Below are positions 15,521-24,121 of a stretch of 64,000 bases of DNA, in pieces (position 1 is the stretch's first letter; every line of letters begins with the position of its first letter). The translations under genes were made by a program, and so were the position numbers. Under the pieces are notes generated by a model. That model was not told the DNA's origin. It did not search any database and was given only the letters and a program-made list of their open reading frames with translations. The stretch comes from Actinospineispora eucalypti (GTDB taxonomy: Bacteria; Actinomycetota; Actinomycetes; Mycobacteriales; Pseudonocardiaceae), in assembly GCA_014208095.1 (NCBI GenBank), contig JACHMT010000002.1:806001-870000 (forward strand), written 5' to 3'.

Positions 15521-17311
15521 TCAGCGGCAGTCGCGGAGGGCGCCGGGGAGCGGGAAGTCGGCCCGGGTGCCGGTGGCCAGATGGCCGCCCGCGTCGAACG
15601 GCGCCTGCTTCCGGTAGTCGTCCAGGAACACCGAGGACCTGCCGGGCAGCTCGTCGGACCGCCGGCAGGCCAGGAAGGGCAGCTCCACCGAGCTGCCGTC
15701 CAGCACCCGCACCGGCAGCGCGGTCGGCACCGGCCTCCACCACTCCTTGTTCGACGAGGTCACCAGCACGCCGATGCGGTGGCCGGCGGGCAGCAGCCAG
15801 TCGTTGCCAAGCAACGGGAAGGACGGCCCGGGGGTCGCGGTGCGCAGCGACGTGCCCCGGCTGACCAGGGTGGCCCGGTTGTCCGGCGCGATGTCGTACA
15901 CGTTGACCACCACGTTGGCGGCGGCCAGCCCCTCGGTCCTCAGGCGGGCCTTGGGCACCCCGGCGAGATGCGCGTCGTGCTCCAGCGGCGGCGAGATGGT
16001 CCAGACGCCGTCGCCGGTGACCAGGCCGCTGCCGCCGCCGTTGGTGCCGTTGTTCAGGGCGGTGTCCAGGTAGCTGCCCGGACGCAGCGGCACGGTGACG
16101 TCCCTGGCGTCGGCCGGCGGCCAGGTCTTCTCCGCCCGCCACGAGCCGTCCGAGGTCTGCACCACCACCGACGGGTCCCGCTGGTCCGGCGACTCGTCCT
16201 TGAGGTAGCGGTCGTACCAGCGCATCACCTCGTCGAACCAGCCGTCACGGCCGATCTTCAACCGGCCCTCACGGGTCTTCTCGCCGCCGCGCACGTGGTC
16301 CCACATGCCGAACCAGGCGCGCTTCGGGCCGGCCAGCTCGCGGTAGAAGTCGAACGCGCCGTCCGGCTTGGTGTTCGGCTCCAGGAAGCCCTGGGTGAGC
16401 AGCACCGGGACCTTGGAGCCGCGCGCCTTGGCGATCAGGTCCCGGTCCCGCCAGTACTTGGCGCCGTGGTCGCTGTCCTGCTGGTCCAGCCAGTTCAGGG
16501 CCGGGCAGCCGGGCCGCTGCAGGTCGTTCACCGAGTTCATCAGGTAGCTCGGCCGGTCGCCGAGCAGCATGCCGGGTGAGCCGGCGATGCCGTCGTAGAG
16601 CGCGGGCGTGGCCAGTGAGTTGTTGTAGCGGACCCGGTTCGAGTACAAGTACCGGTACATGTCGTACACCGGCTCCTGGGAGACCACCGCCTCCAGCCCG
16701 CGCGGCGCGAGCGCGGCGCCGACCAGCCCGGTGACCCCGTCGTAGGACTTGCCGTACAGCCCGACCTTGCCGGTGGACCACGGCTGGCGGGCCGCCCATT
16801 CCACGGCGGTCTTCACGTCCGACTGCTCGCCGGGGCCGACCCAGTCCAGGCAGCCCTGGCTGCCGCCGAACCCGCGCAGGTCCACCATCACGAAGGTGTA
16901 GCCGCGCTCCATCAGCTTGCCGTTCACGACCAGGTCGTAGAACCGGTCGGACGGCCGCGCCTTGCCCAGGCCCACCGGCTGGTACCCGACGCCCTGCAGC
17001 GGCCCGATCGGGCCGGTCTGGCCGGAGTGGTTGAAGTACGGGCCGATGGAGACGATCACCGGAGTCTTCGCGTCGGCCGGCAGCCGGGACGGGCGCAGCA
17101 CGTCGGCGTGCAGCCGCGGGCCGTCCGGGGTGCGCAGGTAGTGCTCGGTCCAGGTGGCGCCGGGCGGGACCGGGGCCGCTTGCGGGATCACCGGCACGGG
17201 GTCGGCGTTCACCTTCGCCACCAGGGTGCCGACCCCGGTCAGCAGGGCGACGGCGACAACAAGGACGAGGAGTCGACGCGCCCAGCTCGGCGCCCAAGAT
17301 CGCGGGTCCAT
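15521..17311 (-). CDS. S15/CocE-family alpha/beta hydrolase, membrane-anchored or secreted
   Basis: Hydrolase of about 596 residues of the CocE/NonD, Xaa-Pro dipeptidyl-peptidase (S15) family. A hydrophobic segment (RRLLVLVVAVALLTGVGTLV) near residues 12-31 acts as signal or anchor, then TEHYLRTPDGPRLHADVLRP opens the domain. The nucleophile elbow is YGKSYDGVTG, and a C-terminal jelly-roll (PLRPGSYLDTAL onward) follows. The start is uncertain: ATG 17311 or GTG 17362, neither with a strong ribosome site. Likely an exported esterase, amidase or peptidase; substrate unknown. It is divergent from the methyltransferase at 17395. Confidence 0.85.
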   Translation of the reverse strand: MDPRSWAPSWARRLLVLVVAVALLTGVGTLVAKVNADPVPVIPQAAPVPPGATWTEHYLRTPDGPRLHADVLRPSRLPADAKTPVIVSIGPYFNHSGQTGPIGPLQGVGYQPVGLGKARPSDRFYDLVVNGKLMERGYTFVMVDLRGFGGSQGCLDWVGPGEQSDVKTAVEWAARQPWSTGKVGLYGKSYDGVTGLVGAALAPRGLEAVVSQEPVYDMYRYLYSNRVRYNNSLATPALYDGIAGSPGMLLGDRPSYLMNSVNDLQRPGCPALNWLDQQDSDHGAKYWRDRDLIAKARGSKVPVLLTQGFLEPNTKPDGAFDFYRELAGPKRAWFGMWDHVRGGEKTREGRLKIGRDGWFDEVMRWYDRYLKDESPDQRDPSVVVQTSDGSWRAEKTWPPADARDVTVPLRPGSYLDTALNNGTNGGGSGLVTGDGVWTISPPLEHDAHLAGVPKARLRTEGLAAANVVVNVYDIAPDNRATLVSRGTSLRTATPGPSFPLLGNDWLLPAGHRIGVLVTSSNKEWWRPVPTALPVRVLDGSSVELPFLACRRSDELPGRSSVFLDDYRKQAPFDAGGHLATGTRADFPLPGALRDCR

Positions 17312-17394
17312 CGCGCGACCCAACGAGGCCGATAACGACTCGGATACGACGATCCACTCCACCGAGCGTTCACCCTGATCCCTAGGATGAACTG

Positions 17395-17979
17395 ATGGAC
17401 GAACGGGTGCGCGGCGTGATCGACACCGTCACGGGCGAGGGCGAGCGGCACGACGCCAGCGAGCCGGACCGGTTGAAGCGCTGGCGGGTCCTGGAGACCG
17501 ACGCCGGCGAGCTGGTCTGGTTCCTGGTGCACCTGACCAAGGCCCGGAACATCGTGGAGATCGGCACCTCGCGGGGCGTCTCCACGCTCTGGCTGGCCGA
17601 GGCGGCCCGGACCACCGGCGGCCGGGTGCAGAGCGTGGACCTGGACCCGGACAGCCAGGCGCTGGCGCTGCGCCACCTCACCCAGGCGGGCGTGGCCGAC
17701 CTGGTCGACTTCAGGGTCGGCGACGGCGGCGCGCTGCTGGCCGGCCTGCCCGACGAATCGGTCGACCTGCTCTTCCTGGACTCCGAGCGGACCGAGTACG
17801 CCGGCTGGTGGCCGCACCCGGTGCGCGTGCTGCGCCCGGGTGGCCTGTTGATCGCCGACAACGCGCTGTCCCACCCGACCGAGATGGCCCCGCTGGGCAA
17901 GCTGGTGGAGGCCGAGCCCCGGCTCACCGCGACCACGCTGAACATCGGCAAGGGCGAACTCATCGCCGTCCGCGCCTAG
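17395..17979 (+). CDS. class I SAM-dependent O-methyltransferase
   Basis: Protein of 194 residues with the SAM-binding motif VEIGTSRGVSTLWLA near residue 49, the ribose-binding acidic residue in QSVDLDPD and LRPGGLLIADNALSH, typical of CaiE/O-methyltransferase family 3 proteins. Target molecule unknown. ATG 17395 follows a TAGGAT -10-like box by six bases, so the message is probably leaderless. It is transcribed alone, divergent from the S15 hydrolase. Confidence 0.82.
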   Translation: MDERVRGVIDTVTGEGERHDASEPDRLKRWRVLETDAGELVWFLVHLTKARNIVEIGTSRGVSTLWLAEAARTTGGRVQSVDLDPDSQALALRHLTQAGVADLVDFRVGDGGALLAGLPDESVDLLFLDSERTEYAGWWPHPVRVLRPGGLLIADNALSHPTEMAPLGKLVEAEPRLTATTLNIGKGELIAVRA

Positions 17980-18035
17980 CCCGCCAAAACTGCCACCCAG
18001 CGGCCCCGTCCTAGCTGGTCTTTAACCCGCACCGC

Positions 18036-18734
18036 TCACAACCAGCGGGGCAGCTCCGGGAGCCCGGGCCGCTCGGTCCGGCCGGTGAGCCAGGCAGCCA
18101 GGTCGGCCACCGGCAGCTCCACGTGGTGGGCCGGTCCGGCGCCGTCCACCCGCCAGCGGTCCGGGGCGTCGCGAGCCGCCAGCTCCAAAGCCGGGCCGTT
18201 CCCCTTCGCACCCCGCCACGTCGCCAGGTCACCCACCAGGGCAACGCAGAACTCCGTGGGCAGGTGGGAGAAGTCGTAACCGGCGGCGAGGTCCACCAAG
18301 TGCACGCAGGTCTCCCTGGCTCGCAGCCACGGAATCGTCGTGGCCGGGACGGTCCGGCCCTGGGCGGTGATCACCTCGGCGTCCCACGCGGCGCCGCCGA
18401 GACCGTCCAGGCCGGCGGCCAGCTCGGCGGCCGAACGGCGAACCCAGGCGCGCAGTTCCGGGCCGGCCATCGCGGCGCCGGACTCGATGTCCGCGTCCCG
18501 CTGGCCGGCGGAGGCGTACATCCGCGACTCCACCCCGGTGCGGGCCCAGGACACCAGCCGGCCCAGCGCCTCGGCGTTCCCGGCCAGGTGCGCCAGCAGG
18601 TGGCCCCTGGTCCAGCCGGGCAGGGCGCACGGGGCCTTCAGGTCGGCGTCGTCCAGGCCGTCCAGCGCGTCCAGCACCAGCGCGGTGCCCTGGCGCGCCC
18701 AGTCGATCGTCTGCTCCTTCGCGGGGATCGTCAC
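18036..18734 (-). CDS. maleylpyruvate isomerase/DinB-like mycothiol-dependent protein
   Basis: Protein of 232 residues with the N-terminal DinB-like four-helix bundle (LDGLDDADLKAPCALPGWTRGHLLAHLAGNAEAL, with the metal histidine in GHLLAH) and a C-terminal MDMPI domain. Family members use mycothiol for isomerisation or thiol-transfer reactions, consistent with an actinomycete. GTG 18734 follows TAGGTT (18746-18741) by six bases, suggesting a leaderless start; GTG 18740 is the alternative. Substrate unknown. Confidence 0.82.
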   Translation of the reverse strand: MTIPAKEQTIDWARQGTALVLDALDGLDDADLKAPCALPGWTRGHLLAHLAGNAEALGRLVSWARTGVESRMYASAGQRDADIESGAAMAGPELRAWVRRSAAELAAGLDGLGGAAWDAEVITAQGRTVPATTIPWLRARETCVHLVDLAAGYDFSHLPTEFCVALVGDLATWRGAKGNGPALELAARDAPDRWRVDGAGPAHHVELPVADLAAWLTGRTERPGLPELPRWL

Positions 18735-18790
18735 GCACACAACCTAAAGCCGCGCGGCGCCGGCGGCCGGACAGTTCTGGAGCGCGGAAC

Positions 18791-20155
18791 TCAGTCACCG
18801 GTGTACATCGGCGGCGGCTCCCGGCGGAACAGCCGGGTGAGCCAGAGCAGGTAGGCGAAGCCCAGCACCAGCCACACCAGCCCGATCTCCCAGGTCAACC
18901 CGGACAGCTGGGTCCACAGCCAGAAGGTCACCAGCACCCCGAGCAGCGGCAGCAGCCCGTAGTTGACCAGGTCCGGCCCGGACCGGCGGCCGCCGTCGAC
19001 CACGTAGTGCTTGATCACCGTCAGGTTCACCGCCAGGAAGGCGACCAGCGCGCCGAACGAGATGATCGAGGACGCGGTGGCCAGGTCCACGAACAGCGCG
19101 GAGAGCCCGAACAGGCCGGCGACCAGGTTGGCCACGACCGGCGTGCGGAACCTCGGGTGCAGCCGGGCGAACGCGCCGCGCGGCAGGCTGCCGTCCCGCC
19201 CCATGGCGAACAGCACCCGGGACACGCTGGCCTGGCTGGCCATCGCGCAGGCGAACGCGGCGGCCACGAAGCAGGCGGTGAAGAACGCGTTCAGCAGGTC
19301 GCCGCCGACCGCGATCATCACGTCCGAGCTGGCCACGTCCTGGTGGTCGGCGAACCGGGCGAAGTCCGGGAACGCCAGGTGGCCCAGGTAGGACTGGAAG
19401 ACGTAGACCACCCCGCCGACCAGCGCACACAGCAGGATCGCCTTGGGGATGCGGGCCCGGGGGTCCCGGGTCTCCTCGGACAGCGTGGACACCGCGTCGA
19501 AGCCCAGGAAGGACAGCGCCAGGATCGCCGCGCCGGCCGTGATCAGCCCCGCGTCCGCGCCCGGGCCGAGGAACGGCGCGCTGTAGGAAGCCGGCCGGGC
19601 ACCACCGGCCAGGTGCGCGACCACCAGCGCGGCGAACACCCCGATGAACACGAACTGGACTGCCACCAGTACCGCGTTCATCCCGGCCAGCAGGCGCACC
19701 CCGAGAATGTTCAGCCCGGTGACCAGCAGCACCGCCAGCACGATCCACGCCGCTTGCGGCACGGCGGGGAACTGTGGCGCCAGGTAGAGCCCGATGACCA
19801 GATAGTTGATCATCGGCAGCAGGATGTAGTCCAGCATCATCGCCCAACCGACCATGAAGCCCACCGGCCGGCCGAACGAGGCCGAGGCGTACGAGTAGGC
19901 CGAGCCGGCGATCGGCTGGGCCACCACCATCCGTCCGTAGCTGTGCGCGGTGAACAGCATGGCCACCGTGGTCACGATGTAGGCGGCGGGCAGGTGGCCC
20001 TGGGTGGACGTGGTCACCACGCCGTAGGTGGTCCACACGGTGAGCGGCACCATGTAGGCGAGCCCGAAGAACAGCAGCGCGGGCAGACCGAGCACCCGGC
20101 GCAGCTTCGGCTCGGTGGCGGCGGCCTCAGTGGTTCGCTCGTCGCCGACGGCCAT
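18791..20155 (-). CDS. APC-superfamily amino acid/amine permease
   Basis: Integral membrane transporter of 454 residues with about 12 hydrophobic spans. The first span carries LPALLFFGLAYMVPLTVW and the third the QPIAGSAYSYASASFG motif seen in PuuP-like putrescine and amino-acid importers; SFLGFDAVSTLSEETRDP matches the APC consensus in helix 6. A GAGGGGG ribosome site precedes ATG 20155. It is divergent from the Nramp-related gene; an amine or amino-acid substrate is likely. Confidence 0.87.
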   Translation of the reverse strand: MAVGDERTTEAAATEPKLRRVLGLPALLFFGLAYMVPLTVWTTYGVVTTSTQGHLPAAYIVTTVAMLFTAHSYGRMVVAQPIAGSAYSYASASFGRPVGFMVGWAMMLDYILLPMINYLVIGLYLAPQFPAVPQAAWIVLAVLLVTGLNILGVRLLAGMNAVLVAVQFVFIGVFAALVVAHLAGGARPASYSAPFLGPGADAGLITAGAAILALSFLGFDAVSTLSEETRDPRARIPKAILLCALVGGVVYVFQSYLGHLAFPDFARFADHQDVASSDVMIAVGGDLLNAFFTACFVAAAFACAMASQASVSRVLFAMGRDGSLPRGAFARLHPRFRTPVVANLVAGLFGLSALFVDLATASSIISFGALVAFLAVNLTVIKHYVVDGGRRSGPDLVNYGLLPLLGVLVTFWLWTQLSGLTWEIGLVWLVLGFAYLLWLTRLFRREPPPMYTGD

Positions 20156-20223
20156 GTCGGCACCCCCTCGCTACCCGATGCCAATCAGGGCACTCTAGCC
20201 CCGCGACCGGCACATTTCGCCCC

Positions 20224-20252
20224 TTGACCTCGAGCTGGTATGAGGCTAGACA
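20224..20252 (+). promoter_or_regulatory. sigma-A-type promoter of the Nramp-related gene
   Basis: TTGACC (20224-20229), a 17-bp spacer and TAGACA (20247-20252) form a near-consensus promoter. The predicted start of transcription, about 20259, leaves a 20-base leader with the GAGGGGG ribosome site before ATG 20279. Confidence 0.7.
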
Positions 20253-20278
20253 CACCCCAGATGACGAGGGGGAAATCG

Positions 20279-21718
20279 ATGGCCGAACCCGACCGCAACG
20301 AGGCGGTCTCCACCGATCCAGCCGAACAGTTCCCGACCAAGTACCTGCCCCGCCCCGAGGTGCGTGACCTGCCGGCGCCGCCGGACCGGCAGTGGCGCTA
20401 CGTCGGCCCGGGCATCGTCGCCGCCGGAGTCGGGCTGGCCAGCGGCGAGTTCATCCTCTTTCCCTACATCGCCACCCAGGTCGGGCTGACCTTCGTCTGG
20501 GCGGCGTTCGTCGGGCTGATCACCCAGTACTTCCTGAACATGGAGATCGAGCGGTACACCCTGGCCACCGGGGAAACCGCGATCACCGGGTTCAACCGGC
20601 TGTGGAAGCACTGGGGCCTGGTGTTCGCCCTGCTGGCCTACTTCGCCAACATCTGGCCGGCCTGGGCAACCAGCTCGGCCACGCTGTTCACCTACGCCTT
20701 CGGCGGCGACGCGCCGACCGTGGCGATGGTCATCCTGGTGCTGGTCGGGTTGATCCTCACCCTGGCCCCGGTGGTGTACACCGCCCTGGAGCGGGCGCAG
20801 ATGGTCAAGGTGGCGGCAGTGCTGCTGCTCATCGTGGTCGGGGCGTTCCTGGCCATCGGGCCGGCCTGGGCTGACAGTCCCCAGATCATCACGCAGCCCC
20901 GGTTCCCCGCCGCCGAGCTGGGCTTCGCGGTGCTCATGGGCGCGCTGGCGTTCGCCGGGGCCGGCGGCGGGCAGAACCTGGTGCAGAGCAACTGGATCCG
21001 GGACAAGGGCTTCGGCATGGGCCACTACGTGCCCAAGATTGTCTCCCCGCTGACCAGGGAACCCGAGGCCAGGGGCCGGGTGGGCTACGTGTTCCCGCCC
21101 ACCGAGCGGAACCTGGAGCACTGGCGGGGCTGGTGGCGCTTCGCCAGCCGCGAACAGCTGCTCACCTTCGTGCTGATCTCATTCCTGTCCATCCTGTTCA
21201 CCTCGCTGCTGGCCTACGCCACGGTGTTCGGCAACGCGGGGGTGCGCAACAACATCTCGTTCCTGAAGATCGAGGGCGAGGTGCTGATGGGCAGCGTGGG
21301 CACCTGGTTCGGCTACTTCTTCTGGCTGGTCGGCGCGGTGGCCCTGTTCTCGGCCGCGCTGGGCATCGTGGACTACACCAGCCGGCTGGCCGCCGACGTG
21401 CTGAAGACGATGTACTTCCCGGAGGCCTCGGAGAGCAAGATGTACGCGGGGCTGGTCTGGGGCCTGGTGGTGATCGGCATCGCCGTCATCGCGGCCGGTT
21501 TCTCCCAGCCGATCGTGCTGGCCGTGATCGCCGCGTGCACCGGCGGCACGATGATGTTCATCTACTCCGGGCTGCTGATCGCCATCAACCGGAAGATGCT
21601 GCCCAAGCCGATCCGCATCGGAGGTTTCCGGCTGGCCGCGCTGGTCTGGTCCATCCTGCTGTTCGGCGTGCTCGCGGTGCTCACGCTGTGGCAGCAGATC
21701 GGCAACCTGCTGGGGTGA
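20279..21718 (+). CDS. Nramp-related transporter lacking the metal-site motifs
   Basis: Membrane protein of 479 residues with about 11 hydrophobic spans in the Nramp/SLC11-like arrangement. The first span reads VGPGIVAAGVGLASGEFILF and lacks the DPGN metal ligands; the sixth (GALAFAGAGGGQNLV) lacks the MPH motif. It therefore belongs to an Nramp-related branch that need not carry Mn or Fe. ATG 20279 follows a strong GAGGGGG ribosome site; the in-frame ATG at 20240 lies upstream of the likely transcript start. The stop is two bases from that of the convergent small membrane gene. Confidence 0.82.
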   Translation: MAEPDRNEAVSTDPAEQFPTKYLPRPEVRDLPAPPDRQWRYVGPGIVAAGVGLASGEFILFPYIATQVGLTFVWAAFVGLITQYFLNMEIERYTLATGETAITGFNRLWKHWGLVFALLAYFANIWPAWATSSATLFTYAFGGDAPTVAMVILVLVGLILTLAPVVYTALERAQMVKVAAVLLLIVVGAFLAIGPAWADSPQIITQPRFPAAELGFAVLMGALAFAGAGGGQNLVQSNWIRDKGFGMGHYVPKIVSPLTREPEARGRVGYVFPPTERNLEHWRGWWRFASREQLLTFVLISFLSILFTSLLAYATVFGNAGVRNNISFLKIEGEVLMGSVGTWFGYFFWLVGAVALFSAALGIVDYTSRLAADVLKTMYFPEASESKMYAGLVWGLVVIGIAVIAAGFSQPIVLAVIAACTGGTMMFIYSGLLIAINRKMLPKPIRIGGFRLAALVWSILLFGVLAVLTLWQQIGNLLG

Positions 21719-21720
21719 GC

Positions 21721-21924
21721 TCAGCCGGCGGCCGAGGCGTTCGCCGCGAGGACCAGCGCGACGCCGAGCGTGACCATCAACAGGCAGCCGTACAGCTGGT
21801 AACCGCCGAACACCCCGGTGCGGGTGAGCAGCAGGGCGCCCAGCCACGGCAGGGTGACGAACCGGTCCACCACGCCGCAGGCGCCCTGCAGCGCGATCAC
21901 CGCGCCGAGCACCCGCAGCAACAT
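21721..21924 (-). CDS. small two-to-three-span membrane protein
   Basis: Short protein of 67 residues, MLLRVLGAVIALQGACGVVD at the start and a second hydrophobic region YGCLLMVTLGVALVLAANAS at the end. Hydrophobicity is limited to this 67-residue part; upstream the same frame becomes polar and Arg-rich, so I place the start at ATG 21924 (GTG 21930 is possible). It is divergent from the sensor kinase at 22070. Function unknown; it could be a target or accessory of the two-component system. Confidence 0.6.
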   Translation of the reverse strand: MLLRVLGAVIALQGACGVVDRFVTLPWLGALLLTRTGVFGGYQLYGCLLMVTLGVALVLAANASAAG

Positions 21925-22069
21925 CCGCACGAACGGCAACGGTAAGTCGCGACGCCGGTACTCCGCGTCGGTCCGCGGATGGCGCCGGGCGAGACCAAGG
22001 TATTCCGCCCGGCAACTTCGGTCGCGCGGTGCACGGGGTGCCCGCCGGCGGGAGGTAGGTTCTCCAGGC

Positions 22070-23239
22070 GTGACCGTGCGGCGCACCAGGCGGGACTGGC
22101 TGCTGGACCTCGGGGCGTTCCTGCTCGCCGCCGGGGCCGGTGCGCTCATGTCCATCGGCCGGGTGGACGACCCGACGCTGCCGCACTGGATGTTCATCGC
22201 CGACCAGATCACCGGCGCGGTGGCCTGCGCCGCGCTGTGGTTGCGCCGCCGCTACCCGTTCGCCCTCGGCATCCTGCTGATGCTCCTGACCACCTACTCC
22301 GAGACGGCCGGCGCCGCCTCGGCGGTCGCGCTGTTCACGGTCACCGTGCGCCGGCCGGTCCGCGAGGGCGCGATCGTCGCCGCGCTCGGTGTGCTCACCA
22401 TCCCGGTGTTCCTGGTCCTGCGCCCGGACCCGGACGCACCGTGGTGGTACCTGATGGTCTTCGGCACCGCGGTCACCCTGGCGGTATTCGGCTGGGGCAT
22501 CGCGGTGCGGCAACGCCTGGAGCTGATCCAGTCGCTGCGGGACCGGGCGGCGCGCGCCGAGTCGGAGGCGGCGCTGCACGCCGAGGCCGCCCAGGCGCTG
22601 GCCCGCGAGCAGATCGCCCGCGAGATGCACGATGTGCTGGGCCACCGGCTGTCGCTGCTCAGCGTGCAGGCCGGGGCGCTGGAGTACCGCAAGAACGCCG
22701 CGCCCGGGGAGGTTGCCCAGGCGGCTTCGGTGATCCGGGCCAGCGCCCACCAGGCCCTGCAGGACCTGCGCGAGGTGATCGGCGTGCTGCGCGCCCCGGT
22801 CGGCGAGCTGCCCCAGCCCACCTTCGCCGACCTGGACGAGCTGGTCGCCGAGTCACGCCGGGCCGGCATGCGGGTCACCGTGCACGAGCGGCTGGACACC
22901 GCCGTCCACCCGGTCCCGGACAGCCTCGGCCGCACCGCGTACCGGATCGTGCAGGAGGCGCTGACCAACGCCCGCAAGCACGCTCCCGGGGCCGACGTCA
23001 CCGTCGAGCTCTCCGGCTGCCCGAGGCACGGAATGCACATCGAGGTGGCCAACGCGGTCCCGCCGCTCATGCGGGAGGAGATGCCGCCGGCCACCACCGG
23101 CCAGGGGTTGATCGGCCTGACCGAGCGGGCCGCGCTGGCCGGCGGCTACCTGGCGTACCAGCAGGCGGGTACCGGCATGTGGCTGCACGGGCCGGTCCGC
23201 TGGCGGTTGTGGGCCTGGTTACCGTGGCCCGGTGAATGA
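22070..23239 (+). CDS. sensor histidine kinase (NarL/DesK-like, HisKA_3)
   Basis: Protein of 389 residues. The N-terminal 140 residues contain four to five membrane spans with little extracytoplasmic sequence. A HisKA_3 dimerisation domain with the phosphoacceptor His in REQIAREMHDVLGHRLSLLS follows, then an HATPase with VQEALTNARKHA and the glycine box TGQGLIGLTERA. GTG 22070 follows TAGGTT by eight bases, suggesting a leaderless mRNA. The stop overlaps the response-regulator start by eight bases, so they are a pair. The lack of a large sensor domain suggests that it senses membrane or envelope state. Confidence 0.9.
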   Translation: MTVRRTRRDWLLDLGAFLLAAGAGALMSIGRVDDPTLPHWMFIADQITGAVACAALWLRRRYPFALGILLMLLTTYSETAGAASAVALFTVTVRRPVREGAIVAALGVLTIPVFLVLRPDPDAPWWYLMVFGTAVTLAVFGWGIAVRQRLELIQSLRDRAARAESEAALHAEAAQALAREQIAREMHDVLGHRLSLLSVQAGALEYRKNAAPGEVAQAASVIRASAHQALQDLREVIGVLRAPVGELPQPTFADLDELVAESRRAGMRVTVHERLDTAVHPVPDSLGRTAYRIVQEALTNARKHAPGADVTVELSGCPRHGMHIEVANAVPPLMREEMPPATTGQGLIGLTERAALAGGYLAYQQAGTGMWLHGPVRWRLWAWLPWPGE

Positions 23240-23909
23240 CGTGCAAGATCCGAGCGGGCCGGTGCGGGTGCTGCTGGTGGACGACGACCCGATGGTGCGG
23301 GCCGGGTTGACCATGATGCTGTCCGGCACCGACCAACTGGTCGTGGTCGCCCAGGCCGGCGACGGCGCCGAGGTGCCCGACCTGGTCAACCGCCACCGGC
23401 CGGACGTGGTGCTGATGGACATCCGGATGCCCCGGATGGACGGGCTGGCCGCCACCGAGCGGCTGCGGGCCACGCCGGACCCGCCCGAGGTGATCATTCT
23501 GACCACCTTCGACGCCGACCAGCACGTGCTGCGCGCGCTGCGCGCCGGCGCGGCCGGCTTCCTGCTCAAGGACACCCCGCCGGAGGAGATCGTCACGGCG
23601 GTCAGCCGGGTCGCGCGCGGGCAGCCGGTGCTCTCTCCTTCGGTCACCCGCCGGCTGATGGCCCGGGTCGCCGAGTCGGACCGCGACGACCGCCGCGGCG
23701 TCGCCGAGGGGCGGCTGGCCCTGCTCACCGAGCGGGAACGGGACATCGCGATCAGGGTCGGCGAGGGCATGTCCAACGCCGAGATCGGCCGTGCGGTCTA
23801 CCTCAGTGTGCCCACCGTGAAGACCCACATCTCCCGCATCCTCACCAAGCTGGACCTCAACAACCGGGTGCAGATCGCCCTACTCGTGCACGACGCCTAC
23901 GACTCCTGA
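23232..23909 (+). CDS. NarL/LuxR-family response regulator
   Basis: Protein of 225 residues: receiver domain with the acidic pocket VDDDP, phosphoacceptor Asp in VVLMDIRMPRMDG and conserved Lys in GAAGFLLKDTPP; then a LuxR HTH (LTERERDIAIRVGEGMSNAEIG with KTHISRILTKLDL). It pairs with the overlapping sensor kinase. Regulon unknown; nearby candidates are the small membrane gene at 21721 and the Nramp-related gene. Transcription may end at the hairpin in the following gap. Confidence 0.92.
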   Translation: MNDVQDPSGPVRVLLVDDDPMVRAGLTMMLSGTDQLVVVAQAGDGAEVPDLVNRHRPDVVLMDIRMPRMDGLAATERLRATPDPPEVIILTTFDADQHVLRALRAGAAGFLLKDTPPEEIVTAVSRVARGQPVLSPSVTRRLMARVAESDRDDRRGVAEGRLALLTERERDIAIRVGEGMSNAEIGRAVYLSVPTVKTHISRILTKLDLNNRVQIALLVHDAYDS

Positions 23910-23934
23910 AACCACGCACCAGCCCAAGAATCGG

Positions 23935-24003
23935 CTTGGACGGCATCGCTGGGTGGTCTGCCGTGGCTTGGGTGCGGCCCGTTCCGTTCGCTCTGTCCGT
24001 GAC
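23935..24003. repeat. copy A of a dispersed imperfect repeat
   Basis: Non-coding stretch 3' of the response regulator. Its core (23951-23989) matches 61804-61840 at 32 of 37 aligned positions with one 2-bp gap, including the shared block GCCCGTTCCG. Both copies lie 30-50 bp after a stop codon of a rightward gene. Nature unknown. Confidence 0.5.
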
Positions 24004-24044
24004 GCACGGTGACACCTGCTCGGAAGGGGGTGATCGCCGTTAGT

Positions 24045-24081
24045 GGCGGTTCAGCGTCGAATATCGAGGCTAGACCGCCAA
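24045..24081. terminator. possible bidirectional hairpin between convergent genes
   Basis: TGGCGGT (24045-24051) and ACCGCCA (24075-24081) are perfect 7-base arms around a 23-base loop, followed by AAAATT, which reads as a T-run for the leftward PhyH gene, although the hairpin lies beyond its stop. The rest of 23910-24121 holds no gene. Confidence 0.4.
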
Positions 24082-24121
24082 AATTAGCGATCGTTCCACG
24101 ATCTCCTCATCGCGTTACACC

